From assembly GCA_013215145.1 (NCBI GenBank), contig JABSRP010000002.1, positions 62,001 through 126,000 of the forward strand: DNA of 64,000 bases, read 5' to 3'. The position numbers were made by a program, and so were the translations under genes. Shown here piece after piece: positions 44,301-53,536 of this stretch (within the stretch, counting starts at the first letter, position 1; each line of letters begins with the position of its first letter). The notes under the pieces are model-generated. The model had not been told where the DNA came from. It did no database searches and saw only the letters and a program-made list of their open reading frames with translations. Source of the stretch: Pseudobacteriovorax sp. (GTDB lineage: Bacteria; Bdellovibrionota_B; Oligoflexia; Oligoflexales; Oligoflexaceae).

Positions 44301-44675
44301 TTAAGGCTCGTCACCTTGGGAGTCGGCCGAAACACTCTTATCAGCCGTGTGCATCGGTACGGGCGCACAGGAGTACATATAACCCTTGTGAACATTGATG
44401 ACCTTACCAGCATCAAGTTCGTAGTAGACATGACTTGCGCCATGGTTGGCAGATGTATTGCGGATTTCGTTTTTGATCTCCCATCCGTAAAGAGCGCTTC
44501 CCGTCTCGCTGATACGATGCATCGAGATAAAACGGCAGTCATCTAAGAAGGCGGCTTTTTCCTCTAGCAGGACAACGGCTTCACCTTGCTCTGAGACGGT
44601 AACACAGCCATTCATCAGAGAGATGAGACACACGATAAAAACGATGCGTTGTAGGATCCATGCACACTGATACAT
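44301..44675 (-). CDS. DUF4156-like small lipoprotein
   Basis: 124 residues from the ATG at 44675 (GGAG eight bases before); the ORF stays open to 44735. LQRIVFIVCLISLMNGCVTV is a lipoprotein signal with Cys near 21. The mature part, VVLLEEKAAFLDDCRFISMH followed by WEIKNEIRNTSANHGASHVY, matches the DUF4156 pattern of short lipoproteins. Function of that family is not known. Monocistronic. Confidence 0.75.
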   Translation of the reverse strand: MYQCAWILQRIVFIVCLISLMNGCVTVSEQGEAVVLLEEKAAFLDDCRFISMHRISETGSALYGWEIKNEIRNTSANHGASHVYYELDAGKVINVHKGYMYSCAPVPMHTADKSVSADSQGDEP

Positions 44676-45089
44676 TGGATGAACTCCTATGAAAAAACAT
44701 GACCATAAAAGGGGTCTTCCTTTTGTTACTTGCAAAAGACGCTCCAGCCTTACCCTATGGGCGGGGCATGCGAGGAATAGACTTAAATAGGGATTATCTT
44801 TCGATCGTTCATACCAGCGCAGATCCTAAAGCGAAAAACAGTTTTGCAGGCGCGAAAAATATGCCTATTTTTTAGACATTTAAGCCTAAAGATTTGACGA
44901 GAAAACCTACAAGAAAATTTAACCCCTGTGTAAAAAATATACAAAAAGGCGGAAGGTATTGATTTCCTTGAAGTCAATCAGAACCGCAAAAACCCCAATA
45001 TCCGCATGTCTTGTTGAAATTATTGGAATTATTTTTGCACTTTATCTGTATTATAATAAGAAGAATTAGAGACTAGATTGGGGTTATGT
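44676..45089. other. Divergent spacer
   Basis: Between a minus-strand lipoprotein gene and a plus-strand one. No gene is supported. AT-rich segments near 44935 and 45045 are possible promoter regions. Confidence 0.4.
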
Positions 45090-46223
45090 ATGCGCGTTTG
45101 CATTTTGTTTTGTCTTTCATTAACCATCGCATGGGCTTGCACACCGAAGCCGTCGCCATCACCCGATGCCCCTAAAACCCAAAATCCTCAGGATAATAAT
45201 CAAGGCGATAAGGACACTGAACGACCACCAGTCGACGAGCCCGAAACGCCAAAAGATCCTCCGCCACAGCAAGCCTTTGACGAATCCAAGCTAACAGATG
45301 CCGCCGTAGTTAATTTCACCTCAGGGTCAACGACCGATAAGGCCGTCAACCTAACAGCCGGTGCTGGCGGGCTACTACTTATGGGAGGGGGTTTGGATGT
45401 TGACGCGGCCTTCTCAAACAGAGTGAAAGCTCATTTTGCTAGTAGCGCCGCCATCGATGTCGTGGTTCTACGAACAACTGGCACCGATGGATATAACGAC
45501 TACCTACTAGGACTGCTGGGAGCCAACTCGGTTCGAACGTTTGTCGCAGACTCCAAGGATAAGGCTAACAACCGTGAGCTATATCAAGCCTTAAAGGGTG
45601 CGGAATTTATTTGGCTGGCTGGCGGGGATCAGTCGGAGTACCACAGATTCTGGACCGGCACGGCGATTCAGTTTTTCATTCAAGATCTCTATCAGCGCGG
45701 CGGCGTCGTCGGCGGAACCTCAGCTGGCATGGCAACCCTTTCGCCCATTAGCTACAATCCAGATGGGGTAGCAGGTGCGATCACCGCAGAGGTCATTCCG
45801 GATTTTTGTCATGAAACCGTAAAGTTCACGGAAAACTTTTTTAGCACTACGTTTCCTCAGTATCTAACGGATACCCACTTTGCCGAGAGGGATCGGCTAG
45901 GCCGGCTGGGAAACTTTCTAGGTCATCATCCAAACGTCACCCCCATTGGGATCGCCGCCGATGAAAACGCCTCTATTTTCCTCACCACTGATGGTCGTGG
46001 AGTTGTAGACGGGGCTGGATCTGTTTATATTTTAGACACAAAAGCGATGGACGCCAGCGGCTCGGCCTGCGGCGGCGTTACCTCGGTAAAGAATATACAA
46101 AAAACCAAGCTAGTCTCAGGACAGGTTTTCAATGTGAAGACTGGTTTGACGGATGGGACGACGGAAGTGTTCTCTATCGATGGGGCGTTGGACCCGTCAT
46201 ACAACCCCGAGAATCCTTACTAA
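45090..46223 (+). CDS. Cyanophycinase-like (peptidase S51) exported lipoprotein
   Basis: 377 residues from the ATG at 45090 with GGGGTT before it; a TTG at 45078 is in frame. VCILFCLSLTIAWACTPKPS is a lipoprotein-type signal, then a Pro/Asp-rich linker to about residue 70. The S51 fold follows: GGLLLMGGGLDVDAAF, EFIWLAGGDQSEYHRFW, GGVVGGTSAGMATLSPIS (catalytic Ser in TSAG) and TDTHFAERDRLGRLGNF. Cyanophycinases cut the beta-Asp-Arg storage polymer cyanophycin; extracellular forms exist in some bacteria. The lipobox residue -2 (Trp) is unusual. Linker and export point to a surface-tethered enzyme acting outside the cell. A long inverted repeat follows it. Confidence 0.82.
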   Translation: MRVCILFCLSLTIAWACTPKPSPSPDAPKTQNPQDNNQGDKDTERPPVDEPETPKDPPPQQAFDESKLTDAAVVNFTSGSTTDKAVNLTAGAGGLLLMGGGLDVDAAFSNRVKAHFASSAAIDVVVLRTTGTDGYNDYLLGLLGANSVRTFVADSKDKANNRELYQALKGAEFIWLAGGDQSEYHRFWTGTAIQFFIQDLYQRGGVVGGTSAGMATLSPISYNPDGVAGAITAEVIPDFCHETVKFTENFFSTTFPQYLTDTHFAERDRLGRLGNFLGHHPNVTPIGIAADENASIFLTTDGRGVVDGAGSVYILDTKAMDASGSACGGVTSVKNIQKTKLVSGQVFNVKTGLTDGTTEVFSIDGALDPSYNPENPY

Positions 46224-46352
46224 GAGAAGAAGCCGAAAAACTCGAAGATATCTGCGTTATCAACGACCTTCGCCATCCTCACTTACTGGTGTAAGCTGCG
46301 GTGGCTCAGATAGTTCATGCCTTGATCTCTTCGAGTTTTTCGGTTTCTTCTT
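46224..46352. repeat. Long inverted repeat between convergent genes
   Basis: The 29 bases at 46224-46252 are found inverted at 46324-46352 with 26 matches; the loop is 71 bases. The left arm starts right after the stop codon of the S51 gene. It would form a very stable RNA hairpin. Confidence 0.85.
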
Positions 46353-46398
46353 TCCGGACTTGTTTTTCGCTATTAAAACAGTCTTCGTCTAATTATTA

Positions 46399-46641
46399 TT
46401 ACTTATATAAACGCTTGAATGTGTTAGAGCCAATGATGAGCAATAACATTACGAAAACAGAGACATGTATGAGGTTGTAAACGTTCTCATCATTCTTGTT
46501 GGCGAAAATACTTTGAGAATTAGCAAGCGGTAAGTAAATTGCCTTATAAATCGGTTTGTAGAGCAAATACAGTATTGCGCCTGATAAACAAGCCTTGTCC
46601 GCAGAATAGAATTTAATGTCGCTTGTTGATCTATTTATCAT
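46399..46641 (-). CDS. Small membrane protein
   Basis: 80 residues, AAGGAAAAGT before the ATG. One weak hydrophobic stretch near the start (LSGAILYLLYKPIYKAIYLP) and one clear membrane helix near the end (VSVFVMLLLIIGSNTF). No family recognised. Good ribosome binding site and clear helix make it a real gene in my view. Confidence 0.65.
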   Translation of the reverse strand: MINRSTSDIKFYSADKACLSGAILYLLYKPIYKAIYLPLANSQSIFANKNDENVYNLIHVSVFVMLLLIIGSNTFKRLYK

Positions 46642-46702
46642 ACTTTTCCTTAACGAATTCTAGAAATGGAATCTCACTGCATAGTATAGCGGCTTGCATG
46701 GA

Positions 46703-47305
46703 TCATCTTTGACGCTCATTAGAGCATGCATTCAACATGGTATCCACCCATTGCGTCGCTCGGGTTTGCCCCAAGGAGTTGGATAGCTCTTTGATCTGCT
46801 GCCCCTTTATCTGAGACCCTAATACCATACCCTTTGTCCCGGTTAAAGTCGAAAGAATGACTCCCTCGATTATGTTTGGTTCTTCTGTTTCTTTCCATCG
46901 GACACCAATGGCCGCCATAGCGTCCCGCAGCCAAGGAGTCCTGCTGGAAATCTTTCCTTTGTGGATTTTACCTTCCGCAAACCACTGCGGAATCTTAGGC
47001 GAACGATTTTTTGTGGATTTAATGATGTACCAGCTTGTTTGATTGTTTTCGTGGCACAGTAAAATGATATCTGACGCCTCAGTGACACTGTGAAATTGAA
47101 AAAAGGAAAACGATGCTCTCGCCAGGTCATCACCTCGATAAACATATCCTCCGGCTCTTACGGAAAGACCAGGAAGAGACGCGCCCGCCAACAGATAGGC
47201 AGCTTGGACACTATAAGCTTTCTTTTCCGAACATGATAATGGCAGGAGCAATAGAATCGTAAGCCCTAGGATTCGGATGCCTCTTAAAGGTAGAAATTTG
47301 ATCAC
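46703..47305 (-). CDS. Hypothetical lipoprotein
   Basis: 200 residues from a GTG at 47305 with GGAG in front; the ORF stays open to 47326. GIRILGLTILLLLPLSCSEK is a lipoprotein signal with Cys about 25. The mature part has GGYVYRGDDLARASFSFFQF, SWYIIKSTKNRSPKIPQWF and ILSTLTGTKGMVLGSQIKG. No family recognised. It follows the kinase gene on the same strand by about 60 bases and could be cotranscribed with it in the reverse order (kinase upstream? no: this gene is upstream? see strand), so no strong inference is made. Confidence 0.65.
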   Translation of the reverse strand: MIKFLPLRGIRILGLTILLLLPLSCSEKKAYSVQAAYLLAGASLPGLSVRAGGYVYRGDDLARASFSFFQFHSVTEASDIILLCHENNQTSWYIIKSTKNRSPKIPQWFAEGKIHKGKISSRTPWLRDAMAAIGVRWKETEEPNIIEGVILSTLTGTKGMVLGSQIKGQQIKELSNSLGQTRATQWVDTMLNACSNERQR

Positions 47306-47363
47306 TTGTCTCCAGATGCAAATCACTTGTAGGTTTATCTAGCCCCCTTGGCACTTACACGCC

Positions 47364-49784
47364 CTATTTCTTAGTTTGGATTTTTGACAACTCCCTTTCA
47401 GCCCTTTCTTTAATGCTCTTTGAAGGATGGGAAAGCCCACTATTTATAGATAGAGCCTTCTCCAAGTACTCTCGAGATTCTTGATAGCGTCCCATCTGAG
47501 AAAGAGTCCTGCCGATCAAAATGTAGTTTCCAGCCACCTCTTTTGACGATTCTCCATAGGCTTTGCGGTCGATCTCTAGTCCTTTTCTGAAGTATTCTAT
47601 CGCTTGCTTAAAGTTTCCCAACCTGTGATGAGTATCTCCCAGATTTAGATACTTTATTCCAATATTGATATCAAAAGGGTCGCGATATCGCAGTTCAATA
47701 TTTATCCCTTTATTGAGGTACTCTATGGCCTTTTTATGCCTTCCTTGCCGGTTTAAAATGGCTGCCATATTGTTATATCTTGTGGCAAGACCAATGTACT
47801 CCTCGCCAAATAGTTTTAACTCCAAGGTGATAGCTCTTCCAAGAAGTTGAACTGCCTTGTCAATGTCTTGCAGGTGGATATATATCAAAGCTTGCTCGTT
47901 ATAGATAATCCCTAGTTCGGGTGATTCTCCTCCCAGTATTGTTTCGACTATCGCTTCGACTTCGGTATAGATTTTAATGGCTTCCTTAAACCTTTCTTGT
48001 TGTATATAGTTATCTGCGATACTCATTTTTACTTTAGATAGTTTTAACTCATGATCATCTAAATCTCTATCTAAGATACCCTTCAGTGCTTCAAGTAAAT
48101 CTAAAGATTTTTTATACTCACCTTTGAATCTATAGTATTCAGCAAGTCCGAGAAAAATATCATAAGTAACTCTTTTATCATCTGGATTAGTTGATCGGTG
48201 GATCTGCTCCGCCTTGCTAAAAGACTTCAATGAGTCCTCATATTTAGATTGAATCTGTTCAACCTCACCTCGAACAGTCAAAATGTCAATTTCTAAACAC
48301 GATTTACAAGTTGATATACCACTAGGAATCTTTACAAGGCTGTTCTGAGCCTGAATTAGAGTATTAATACTATCTTTTGGAAGACCCAACTCTTTCTCTG
48401 CTTTTGCTCGGATCACCAAGGCTTCAATTTTTGATCCATCGATACTCTTATTTGTTTTATTGGTCAGGAGAGATTCTATGATATTAATAGCCGAGTCATA
48501 TTCGGCAAAATCAAATTGCACCTGTGCCATGGATAACATGATCTGTGCCCGAAGCTTAGGCTGTTGCGGGAATATAGTATCCAATTCATTTGCCTTAAGC
48601 TTAATCAGATCCTTCGCCAAAATTGGCTTTCCCTTACGGACCTCTAGGCTAACAGGTTCGAATATACTTTGAAAAAACTTACTAGTTTCTTGACTCGAGC
48701 GGAGCTGCTCTTCCGTATTCTTAAAGTCCCTGTAGATGAGACTTATCTGTAAAACGGCAAGTAAGAAGGCGAATGCACATACCATAGAGGTAAATTTATT
48801 TCTTAGGATGAGTTTTTTGCCAACGTAAACTAGTGAGTCCCCCTGGGCTGTCACTGGCTTTCCACCCAAAAATCGTTCGAGATCCTCCCTAAACTCATCG
48901 ACGGAAAGGTATCGCCTTTCTGCTTCCTTTCTGAGCGCCTTCAAGGTGACTTTATCCAAATCACCTTCTATTAACTTGCGACGGACTCTGTGCTTACGCA
49001 ATTCCAGATTTTTGGAAGCTGACGCTGGACTTCCCGGGACTTGGGTTTCTTCCAGCTGATCAATATGAGTCACCATCTCACTAGGATTTTTTGGTGTCTC
49101 TGCGATAATATAGTTGGCTAATTCCATATCCGATTTTGCATCGGGAAAAATTCTAGATCCTGTGAGAAGTTCATAGAGAAGCACCCCTAGAGAGTAGATA
49201 TCGCTTCCAGTCGTCAAGTTTTTTGCCGTGAGTTGCTCGGGGCTCGCATAGCGTGGAGTAAATGGGTTTGCTAAAGTCGGGTTGATTTCAGTACCATCTC
49301 CAGAGTCAATCATTTTTGCGATTCCAAAATCCAGCACTTTTACATCACCCTGAGTATCCACGAGTATATTACTGGGCTTTAGATCACGATGGATAATAAA
49401 GTTTCTATGGGCAAAGCTTACGGCATCACAAACCTTGATAAACAGATGAATGATCTCTTCGACGGTCAAATTTTTACTTTTGCAGTAAGTGGCGATATCG
49501 ACTCCATCGACAAACTCCATGACGATATAAGGGGACCCTTTGAGCTTATCGATTCCGGCATCTATGAGCCTAGATATCGAAGGATGCTCGAGTTTCGCCA
49601 GTATCTTTTGTTCACTGACAAATCGAGATCGAGCGGCATCGTCGAGACGGTCTGCTCGAATGAGTTTGATCGCGACATTTTTCTCAAACATCCCATCTGA
49701 CCGCATTGCAAGGTGAACCTCACCCATGTTGCCGCTGCCGATACGCCGTGTTAGCCTGTACGGACCAATGGTAGTCTCAGACAT
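47364..49784 (-). CDS. Hanks-type Ser/Thr protein kinase with TPR periplasmic/extracytoplasmic tail
   Basis: 806 residues. The kinase domain (residues 8-300) is complete: glycine loop IGSGNMGEVHLAM, Lys in VAIKLIRADR, IIHRDLKPSNILV, VLDFGIAKM and TPRYASPEQLTAK. A membrane helix lies at about residues 330-352 (FTSMVCAFAFLLAVLQISLI). The rest is a TPR array of about 450 residues (IGLATRYNNMAAILNRQGRH, INIGIKYLNLGDTHHRLGNF, SKEVAGNYILIGRTLSQMGR). It fits the Pkn-type kinases common in myxobacteria and relatives: a cytosolic kinase with an outer sensing or scaffolding part. It is transcribed toward the 46703 lipoprotein gene, 58 bases on, so the two may form an operon with the kinase first. Confidence 0.92.
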   Translation of the reverse strand: MSETTIGPYRLTRRIGSGNMGEVHLAMRSDGMFEKNVAIKLIRADRLDDAARSRFVSEQKILAKLEHPSISRLIDAGIDKLKGSPYIVMEFVDGVDIATYCKSKNLTVEEIIHLFIKVCDAVSFAHRNFIIHRDLKPSNILVDTQGDVKVLDFGIAKMIDSGDGTEINPTLANPFTPRYASPEQLTAKNLTTGSDIYSLGVLLYELLTGSRIFPDAKSDMELANYIIAETPKNPSEMVTHIDQLEETQVPGSPASASKNLELRKHRVRRKLIEGDLDKVTLKALRKEAERRYLSVDEFREDLERFLGGKPVTAQGDSLVYVGKKLILRNKFTSMVCAFAFLLAVLQISLIYRDFKNTEEQLRSSQETSKFFQSIFEPVSLEVRKGKPILAKDLIKLKANELDTIFPQQPKLRAQIMLSMAQVQFDFAEYDSAINIIESLLTNKTNKSIDGSKIEALVIRAKAEKELGLPKDSINTLIQAQNSLVKIPSGISTCKSCLEIDILTVRGEVEQIQSKYEDSLKSFSKAEQIHRSTNPDDKRVTYDIFLGLAEYYRFKGEYKKSLDLLEALKGILDRDLDDHELKLSKVKMSIADNYIQQERFKEAIKIYTEVEAIVETILGGESPELGIIYNEQALIYIHLQDIDKAVQLLGRAITLELKLFGEEYIGLATRYNNMAAILNRQGRHKKAIEYLNKGINIELRYRDPFDINIGIKYLNLGDTHHRLGNFKQAIEYFRKGLEIDRKAYGESSKEVAGNYILIGRTLSQMGRYQESREYLEKALSINSGLSHPSKSIKERAERELSKIQTKK

Positions 49785-50063
49785 GTAATTGATATCTCGC
49801 AGTTAATTAATTATTGACGGATGGTTAATCGGAAATTTGTTGTTCACGACCTAGGAAGGTTTTACTGGGCTGAAACTGGTCCTATTAATTGTTGATAAGG
49901 CCGATGGAGGGCTGTAACTAACTAAAATGTACGCTAAAAAAACACCCACACGACCTGGATTACGTAAACTTCCCAATCAGAGCGTCTTGAGTCAATGAGA
50001 TCTTAACATATGAAATAGAAGAAGTTATTTGGGCACTGTTGTCATGTCGAATAGTATCCACAT

Positions 50064-50933
50064 TTAATGGGACCAGTTTACAAACTCCACCGCCAGCCTG
50101 CGAAACCGTTCAGGATCCTCCAAATGAGGAAAATGCCCCTGGTCCTCGAAGTGCTCAAAGGAGTACGGCGCCTTAATCCCTTTTTTCAGCCGAAAGAAAT
50201 GACCAATATCGACTGCTCGGTCTTTACCGCCGGCAACTGCCAGCGTTGGCACCGTGATAGGTTTGCGCATCAATCGGTAACACTCATGGAAGCGTTTTTT
50301 GTGAATAAGAAAAAGATTGCGATAGTAACTTAACGCAGCCTTACGCGCAGCCACAGGCTTTAGCGCTGCTTTGGTATCTGTAAATACTTGCTGATAATCC
50401 CATTTTGGCGACCAAAGCCTGAGAAATATCTCGAATAACGCACCGTCCTTCAGACCAAAACTCCAAACGGGGAGCTTGGGTACACTCAAAAATAAGAAAT
50501 ACCACGATTTCAGAAACTGAATCGGTGACGGAATCAAAGAGTTAAAGGGAGGAAACCCGATGAGGATCATCTTTTCCACTGTCTCTGCGTACTGTATGGA
50601 ATACGCAGACACCACTGCAGAACCCCAGTCGTGTCCGACGAGTATCACTCGATCAAAACCCAGTTTAGTCACGAGGGACTTAAGATCTCTTGCCACGCTA
50701 TCGACATAAAAGTCTTTGTCGTTGTGCCCTGCGCTAGGGCCATAGCCTTTAAGGTAGGGGCAAATAACACGAAAGCCTTGCTTACCGAAGGACGTTGCCA
50801 GGCTTTCAAAAGATTGAGGACTGTCTGGAAATCCATGTAGGCACAGGATCAAAGTCTTAGAACTTTGGCATTTAGGTCTAAAATCAAGATAGGATACCGT
50901 ATTATTCCCAATGACTTCCGACTGTATATTCAT
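50064..50933 (-). CDS. Alpha/beta hydrolase (epoxide hydrolase-like)
   Basis: 289 residues from an ATG preceded by AGGTTAGG. LILCLHGFPDSPQSFESLAT holds the HGxP oxyanion motif, LKGYGPSAGHNDKDFYVDSV the usual second motif, ILVGHDWGSAVVSAYSI the nucleophile Asp/Ser elbow (here D in HDW, as in epoxide hydrolases and dehalogenases), TVPTLAVAGGKDRAVDIG and HFEDQGHFPHLEDPERF the His region. Nucleophile Asp fits the epoxide hydrolase/haloalkane dehalogenase branch. No signal peptide. Substrate unknown. Confidence 0.88.
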   Translation of the reverse strand: MNIQSEVIGNNTVSYLDFRPKCQSSKTLILCLHGFPDSPQSFESLATSFGKQGFRVICPYLKGYGPSAGHNDKDFYVDSVARDLKSLVTKLGFDRVILVGHDWGSAVVSAYSIQYAETVEKMILIGFPPFNSLIPSPIQFLKSWYFLFLSVPKLPVWSFGLKDGALFEIFLRLWSPKWDYQQVFTDTKAALKPVAARKAALSYYRNLFLIHKKRFHECYRLMRKPITVPTLAVAGGKDRAVDIGHFFRLKKGIKAPYSFEHFEDQGHFPHLEDPERFRRLAVEFVNWSH

Positions 50934-51078
50934 CCTAACCTACTGTAATAACGCATATATAAAAATCAATTTGACTAGTTGTCAATATGCACGCACCAAT
51001 GGTATACCATATTTAGTAAGGTTTTCCACCTAGATAATATAAACAGATGTTCAAACTGAAACTAAGGAAAGACGCCAG

Positions 51079-51888
51079 ATGCCCAGCCAGATAAAAGCGC
51101 GAAAAGCTCCTCTAACTGTAGAGCATAAGCCTAACTACAAATTTTGGGTGCGCAAAAGTCCTTTGCAAACTCATATGCTTAACTCGGTTTCCTTGCTACT
51201 CCCTAAGGCAGAGGATTGGTTTTGTAAAACCTTAAGGCGGTGGTTACCAGAAGTTACTGATAAGAGTCTTCAACAAGACATGAGAGGATTTATTTATCAA
51301 GAAATCCAACATGCTAAGGGCCATAGTGCACACATTGATATTATGAAGGAACAGGGATATAAGCTTGATGAATTAGTGGCAAATAGCTTTGACCTTGGTC
51401 TTGGAAAGATCTCAATAGAAAAGCATCCGAAGCTCGCTCTGGCTGTGACCGCAGGTTTTGAGCATTATACTGCAATCTTGGGGCAAAGCATTTTGGAATC
51501 GAAGATCCTCGACAAGGCTGACTCTGAATTAGGTGTCTTGTTTCGGTGGCACGCGATCGAAGAGCTTGAGCATCGTACAGTTGCCTTTGATGCTTTGCAT
51601 GCTGTAGATCCTAGTTATGGTTTGCGAATCTGGGGGCTTCTTCTTGGTACTTATTGTTTAGCAATATCCTTTCTTTACCTCTTCTTTGGTCTTATGAAAC
51701 AGGATCAGCAATGGCAATGGTCCCAAGCCAAACTTACCCTACGCGACTATCTACGACTCTTGGCTCATTTCAAGTTCTTTATTCCCACAATGATCCATTT
51801 TTTCAAATACTTTGGACGTCACTATCATCCAGGAGCTATGAAAGTAGACAGTCTGATCACACGTAATACGGCGATCCTAAATTTATAG
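51079..51888 (+). CDS. Metal-dependent hydrolase, PF10118-type (di-iron helical bundle)
   Basis: 269 residues, AGGAAAGACGCCAG before the ATG. The family pattern is kept: HKPNYKFWVRKSPLQTHMLN, FIYQEIQHAKGHSAHIDIM (first E-x-x-H), FEHYTAILGQSIL, and WHAIEELEHRTVAFDALHAV (second E-x-E-x-H), then a membrane-like helix IWGLLLGTYCLAISFLYLFF. Several carboxylates and histidines on four helices suggest a two-iron centre. The family is annotated as a metal-dependent hydrolase but reactions are poorly known. It is divergent from the alpha/beta hydrolase (145-base gap) and convergent with the methyltransferase. Confidence 0.85.
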   Translation: MPSQIKARKAPLTVEHKPNYKFWVRKSPLQTHMLNSVSLLLPKAEDWFCKTLRRWLPEVTDKSLQQDMRGFIYQEIQHAKGHSAHIDIMKEQGYKLDELVANSFDLGLGKISIEKHPKLALAVTAGFEHYTAILGQSILESKILDKADSELGVLFRWHAIEELEHRTVAFDALHAVDPSYGLRIWGLLLGTYCLAISFLYLFFGLMKQDQQWQWSQAKLTLRDYLRLLAHFKFFIPTMIHFFKYFGRHYHPGAMKVDSLITRNTAILNL

Positions 51889-51928
51889 TTCCCATGCCCC
51901 TTACTGATGCCTTTAGGTAAGGCCTGAA

Positions 51929-52954
51929 TCAGATGGGCTTAGCCTTAAGAAGTGAATAGTAGCCAAACTTTGCAGCTGTCGTTGGCTTAGAAAATCCCGC
52001 CTCTCGAAGTAAACGAGTTAAGTCTTCTTTAGTGAATTGTGATCCACCAAATCCCATCTGCATTTGTAGATGAAAAATAGTCACCATCAAGGGACCATTA
52101 CGGCTTTTGTCTAAGAGCGCCTCGTGAATAAAGAGAGAACTGTCCCGAGCATTTGAATTTATGTATGTTCTTGCTCGATGTAGTAGCTTTTTTACGTCTT
52201 TGAGGGGCCAGTCGTGCAAAACGTTGCTAAAAAGTATACCATCACAGTCCGACGGCCAATCATCGACAAAAAAATCCGCATCATGGGTGCTAACCCTTTG
52301 TGAGCCGCGCTTGCGAAAAAACTTCTTAGTCTGATGACACATAGAAGGAAGATCTAAAACAACAGCCTCGAGGCTTTTCTCCCATTCGGTAATTGCTGAT
52401 ACATAGGTCCCAGATCCTCCTCCCACATCAAGTAATTTCTTGATTCCAGAAAATGCCCTGCTCCGCGACATAGATATGGCAGAGGCTTTGATGACGGCAT
52501 CCATTCCTCTAGCAACAGCTTTAGCCTGCGTATTTTCTCCTATTCCTGATTTCCAGGCATCTCCGAAAGTTTGCTTGGGTATGCGCTTTCGTTTTAGACG
52601 ATTCACGATAAACTTAAACTGATCTGTTTCAAAATGCTCCCAGAGCTGATACCCACGATAGAGTTCGCTCTTTGGATTCAGGTATATTTTGGTAACATTC
52701 GTCAAATAGAATCGTCTAGTCCTTTGTTTGACGTATCCCAAGGCAACCAGAACACGTAAAACAGATTCTGTCGAGTGAGGATTGAGGCCGAGCCGATGGG
52801 ACAACTCCTCTGCCGTCGTGGGATGTGTCGCCAATGATTCTATGATCCCCGCTCTGATGGCAGCAGCCACCGCTGCAGTTGCCCAAATCGTCTGCCAGAG
52901 ATCATCAATGACCCGATCATCCGGTGTCAGTAGGCCTTTGAAAGATACAGCCAT
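51929..52954 (-). CDS. O-methyltransferase family 2 (PF00891)
   Basis: 341 residues. An N-terminal winged dimerisation domain (residues 1-95: ATAAVAAAIRAGIIESLATH, AEELSHRLGLNPHSTESVLR) is followed by the SAM domain: KKLLDVGGGSGTYVSAITE (SAM loop), LEAVVLDLPSMCHQTKKFF, DADFFVDDWPSDCDGILFSN and VLHDWPLKDVKKLLHRAR (the His base of the family is at this HD). Type and size match small-molecule O-methyltransferases of plants and bacteria acting on phenols or polyketides. It starts 16 bases after the dioxygenase-like gene stop, in one operon. Confidence 0.9.
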   Translation of the reverse strand: MAVSFKGLLTPDDRVIDDLWQTIWATAAVAAAIRAGIIESLATHPTTAEELSHRLGLNPHSTESVLRVLVALGYVKQRTRRFYLTNVTKIYLNPKSELYRGYQLWEHFETDQFKFIVNRLKRKRIPKQTFGDAWKSGIGENTQAKAVARGMDAVIKASAISMSRSRAFSGIKKLLDVGGGSGTYVSAITEWEKSLEAVVLDLPSMCHQTKKFFRKRGSQRVSTHDADFFVDDWPSDCDGILFSNVLHDWPLKDVKKLLHRARTYINSNARDSSLFIHEALLDKSRNGPLMVTIFHLQMQMGFGGSQFTKEDLTRLLREAGFSKPTTAAKFGYYSLLKAKPI

Positions 52955-52970
52955 GGTTCGACCGCCTTTG

Positions 52971-53312
52971 CTATGGTTTCGAGGTTGTTCGAAACATATC
53001 CAAGTTTAATTCGTAGGATCTTCCCATCCAAGCCGTGTATTTAGTGTGGTCAAGGAGATCATCGCCAGTGACGCCATGAATGAAAATATCTAAATCGCCT
53101 CGCTCCTCAAAAAACCATAGCATCATCTCTTCCATTTTGCCCGCGGGCACCTTGATCTGACAGGAACCTATCGGATGTGGACCAACGGGGCGGTCGTGAA
53201 TGCGTCCAATCTCAAGTTCGCCTAATACTTTAAGCTTTTCCACGAGATCCTTGGTCTGCTTTTGCTGGGACTTATCGAAATAAATATGAAAATGATAGTA
53301 CTGTATAGCCAA
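52971..53312 (-). CDS. DOPA 4,5-dioxygenase-like protein (PF08883)
   Basis: 113 residues from a TTG with GGGAG five bases upstream. The family pattern is clear: YYHFHIYFDKSQQ, EIGRIHDRPVGPHPIGSCQI, LWFFEERGDLDIFIHGVTGD and LLDHTKYTAWMG. Members cleave the ring of DOPA or similar catechols extradiolly, as in betalain pigments of plants/fungi and some bacterial pathways, and form homologous single-domain enzymes about this size. It is the first gene of a pair with the O-methyltransferase, suggesting modification of a catechol-derived small molecule. Confidence 0.88.
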   Translation of the reverse strand: MAIQYYHFHIYFDKSQQKQTKDLVEKLKVLGELEIGRIHDRPVGPHPIGSCQIKVPAGKMEEMMLWFFEERGDLDIFIHGVTGDDLLDHTKYTAWMGRSYELNLDMFRTTSKP

Positions 53313-53536
53313 GTAAACTCCCTTTAGACTGCGACATCGAATCTTATTGGCAGATTGACTCCTGTCTGTATTGTAATGAAACCAACGGTCAATGCCACAA
53401 ATTAAAATTTTTTTGGGGAAACTAGTGCTAATTGCCAGCGACGGAGTTACTGTAATTTAAGATTAGTCAAACGTCTCATAGGGAAGAGTCGTAGAAATAT
53501 TTCATCTTGGCTTGATAGATGTTTAAGTGAGCAGAT

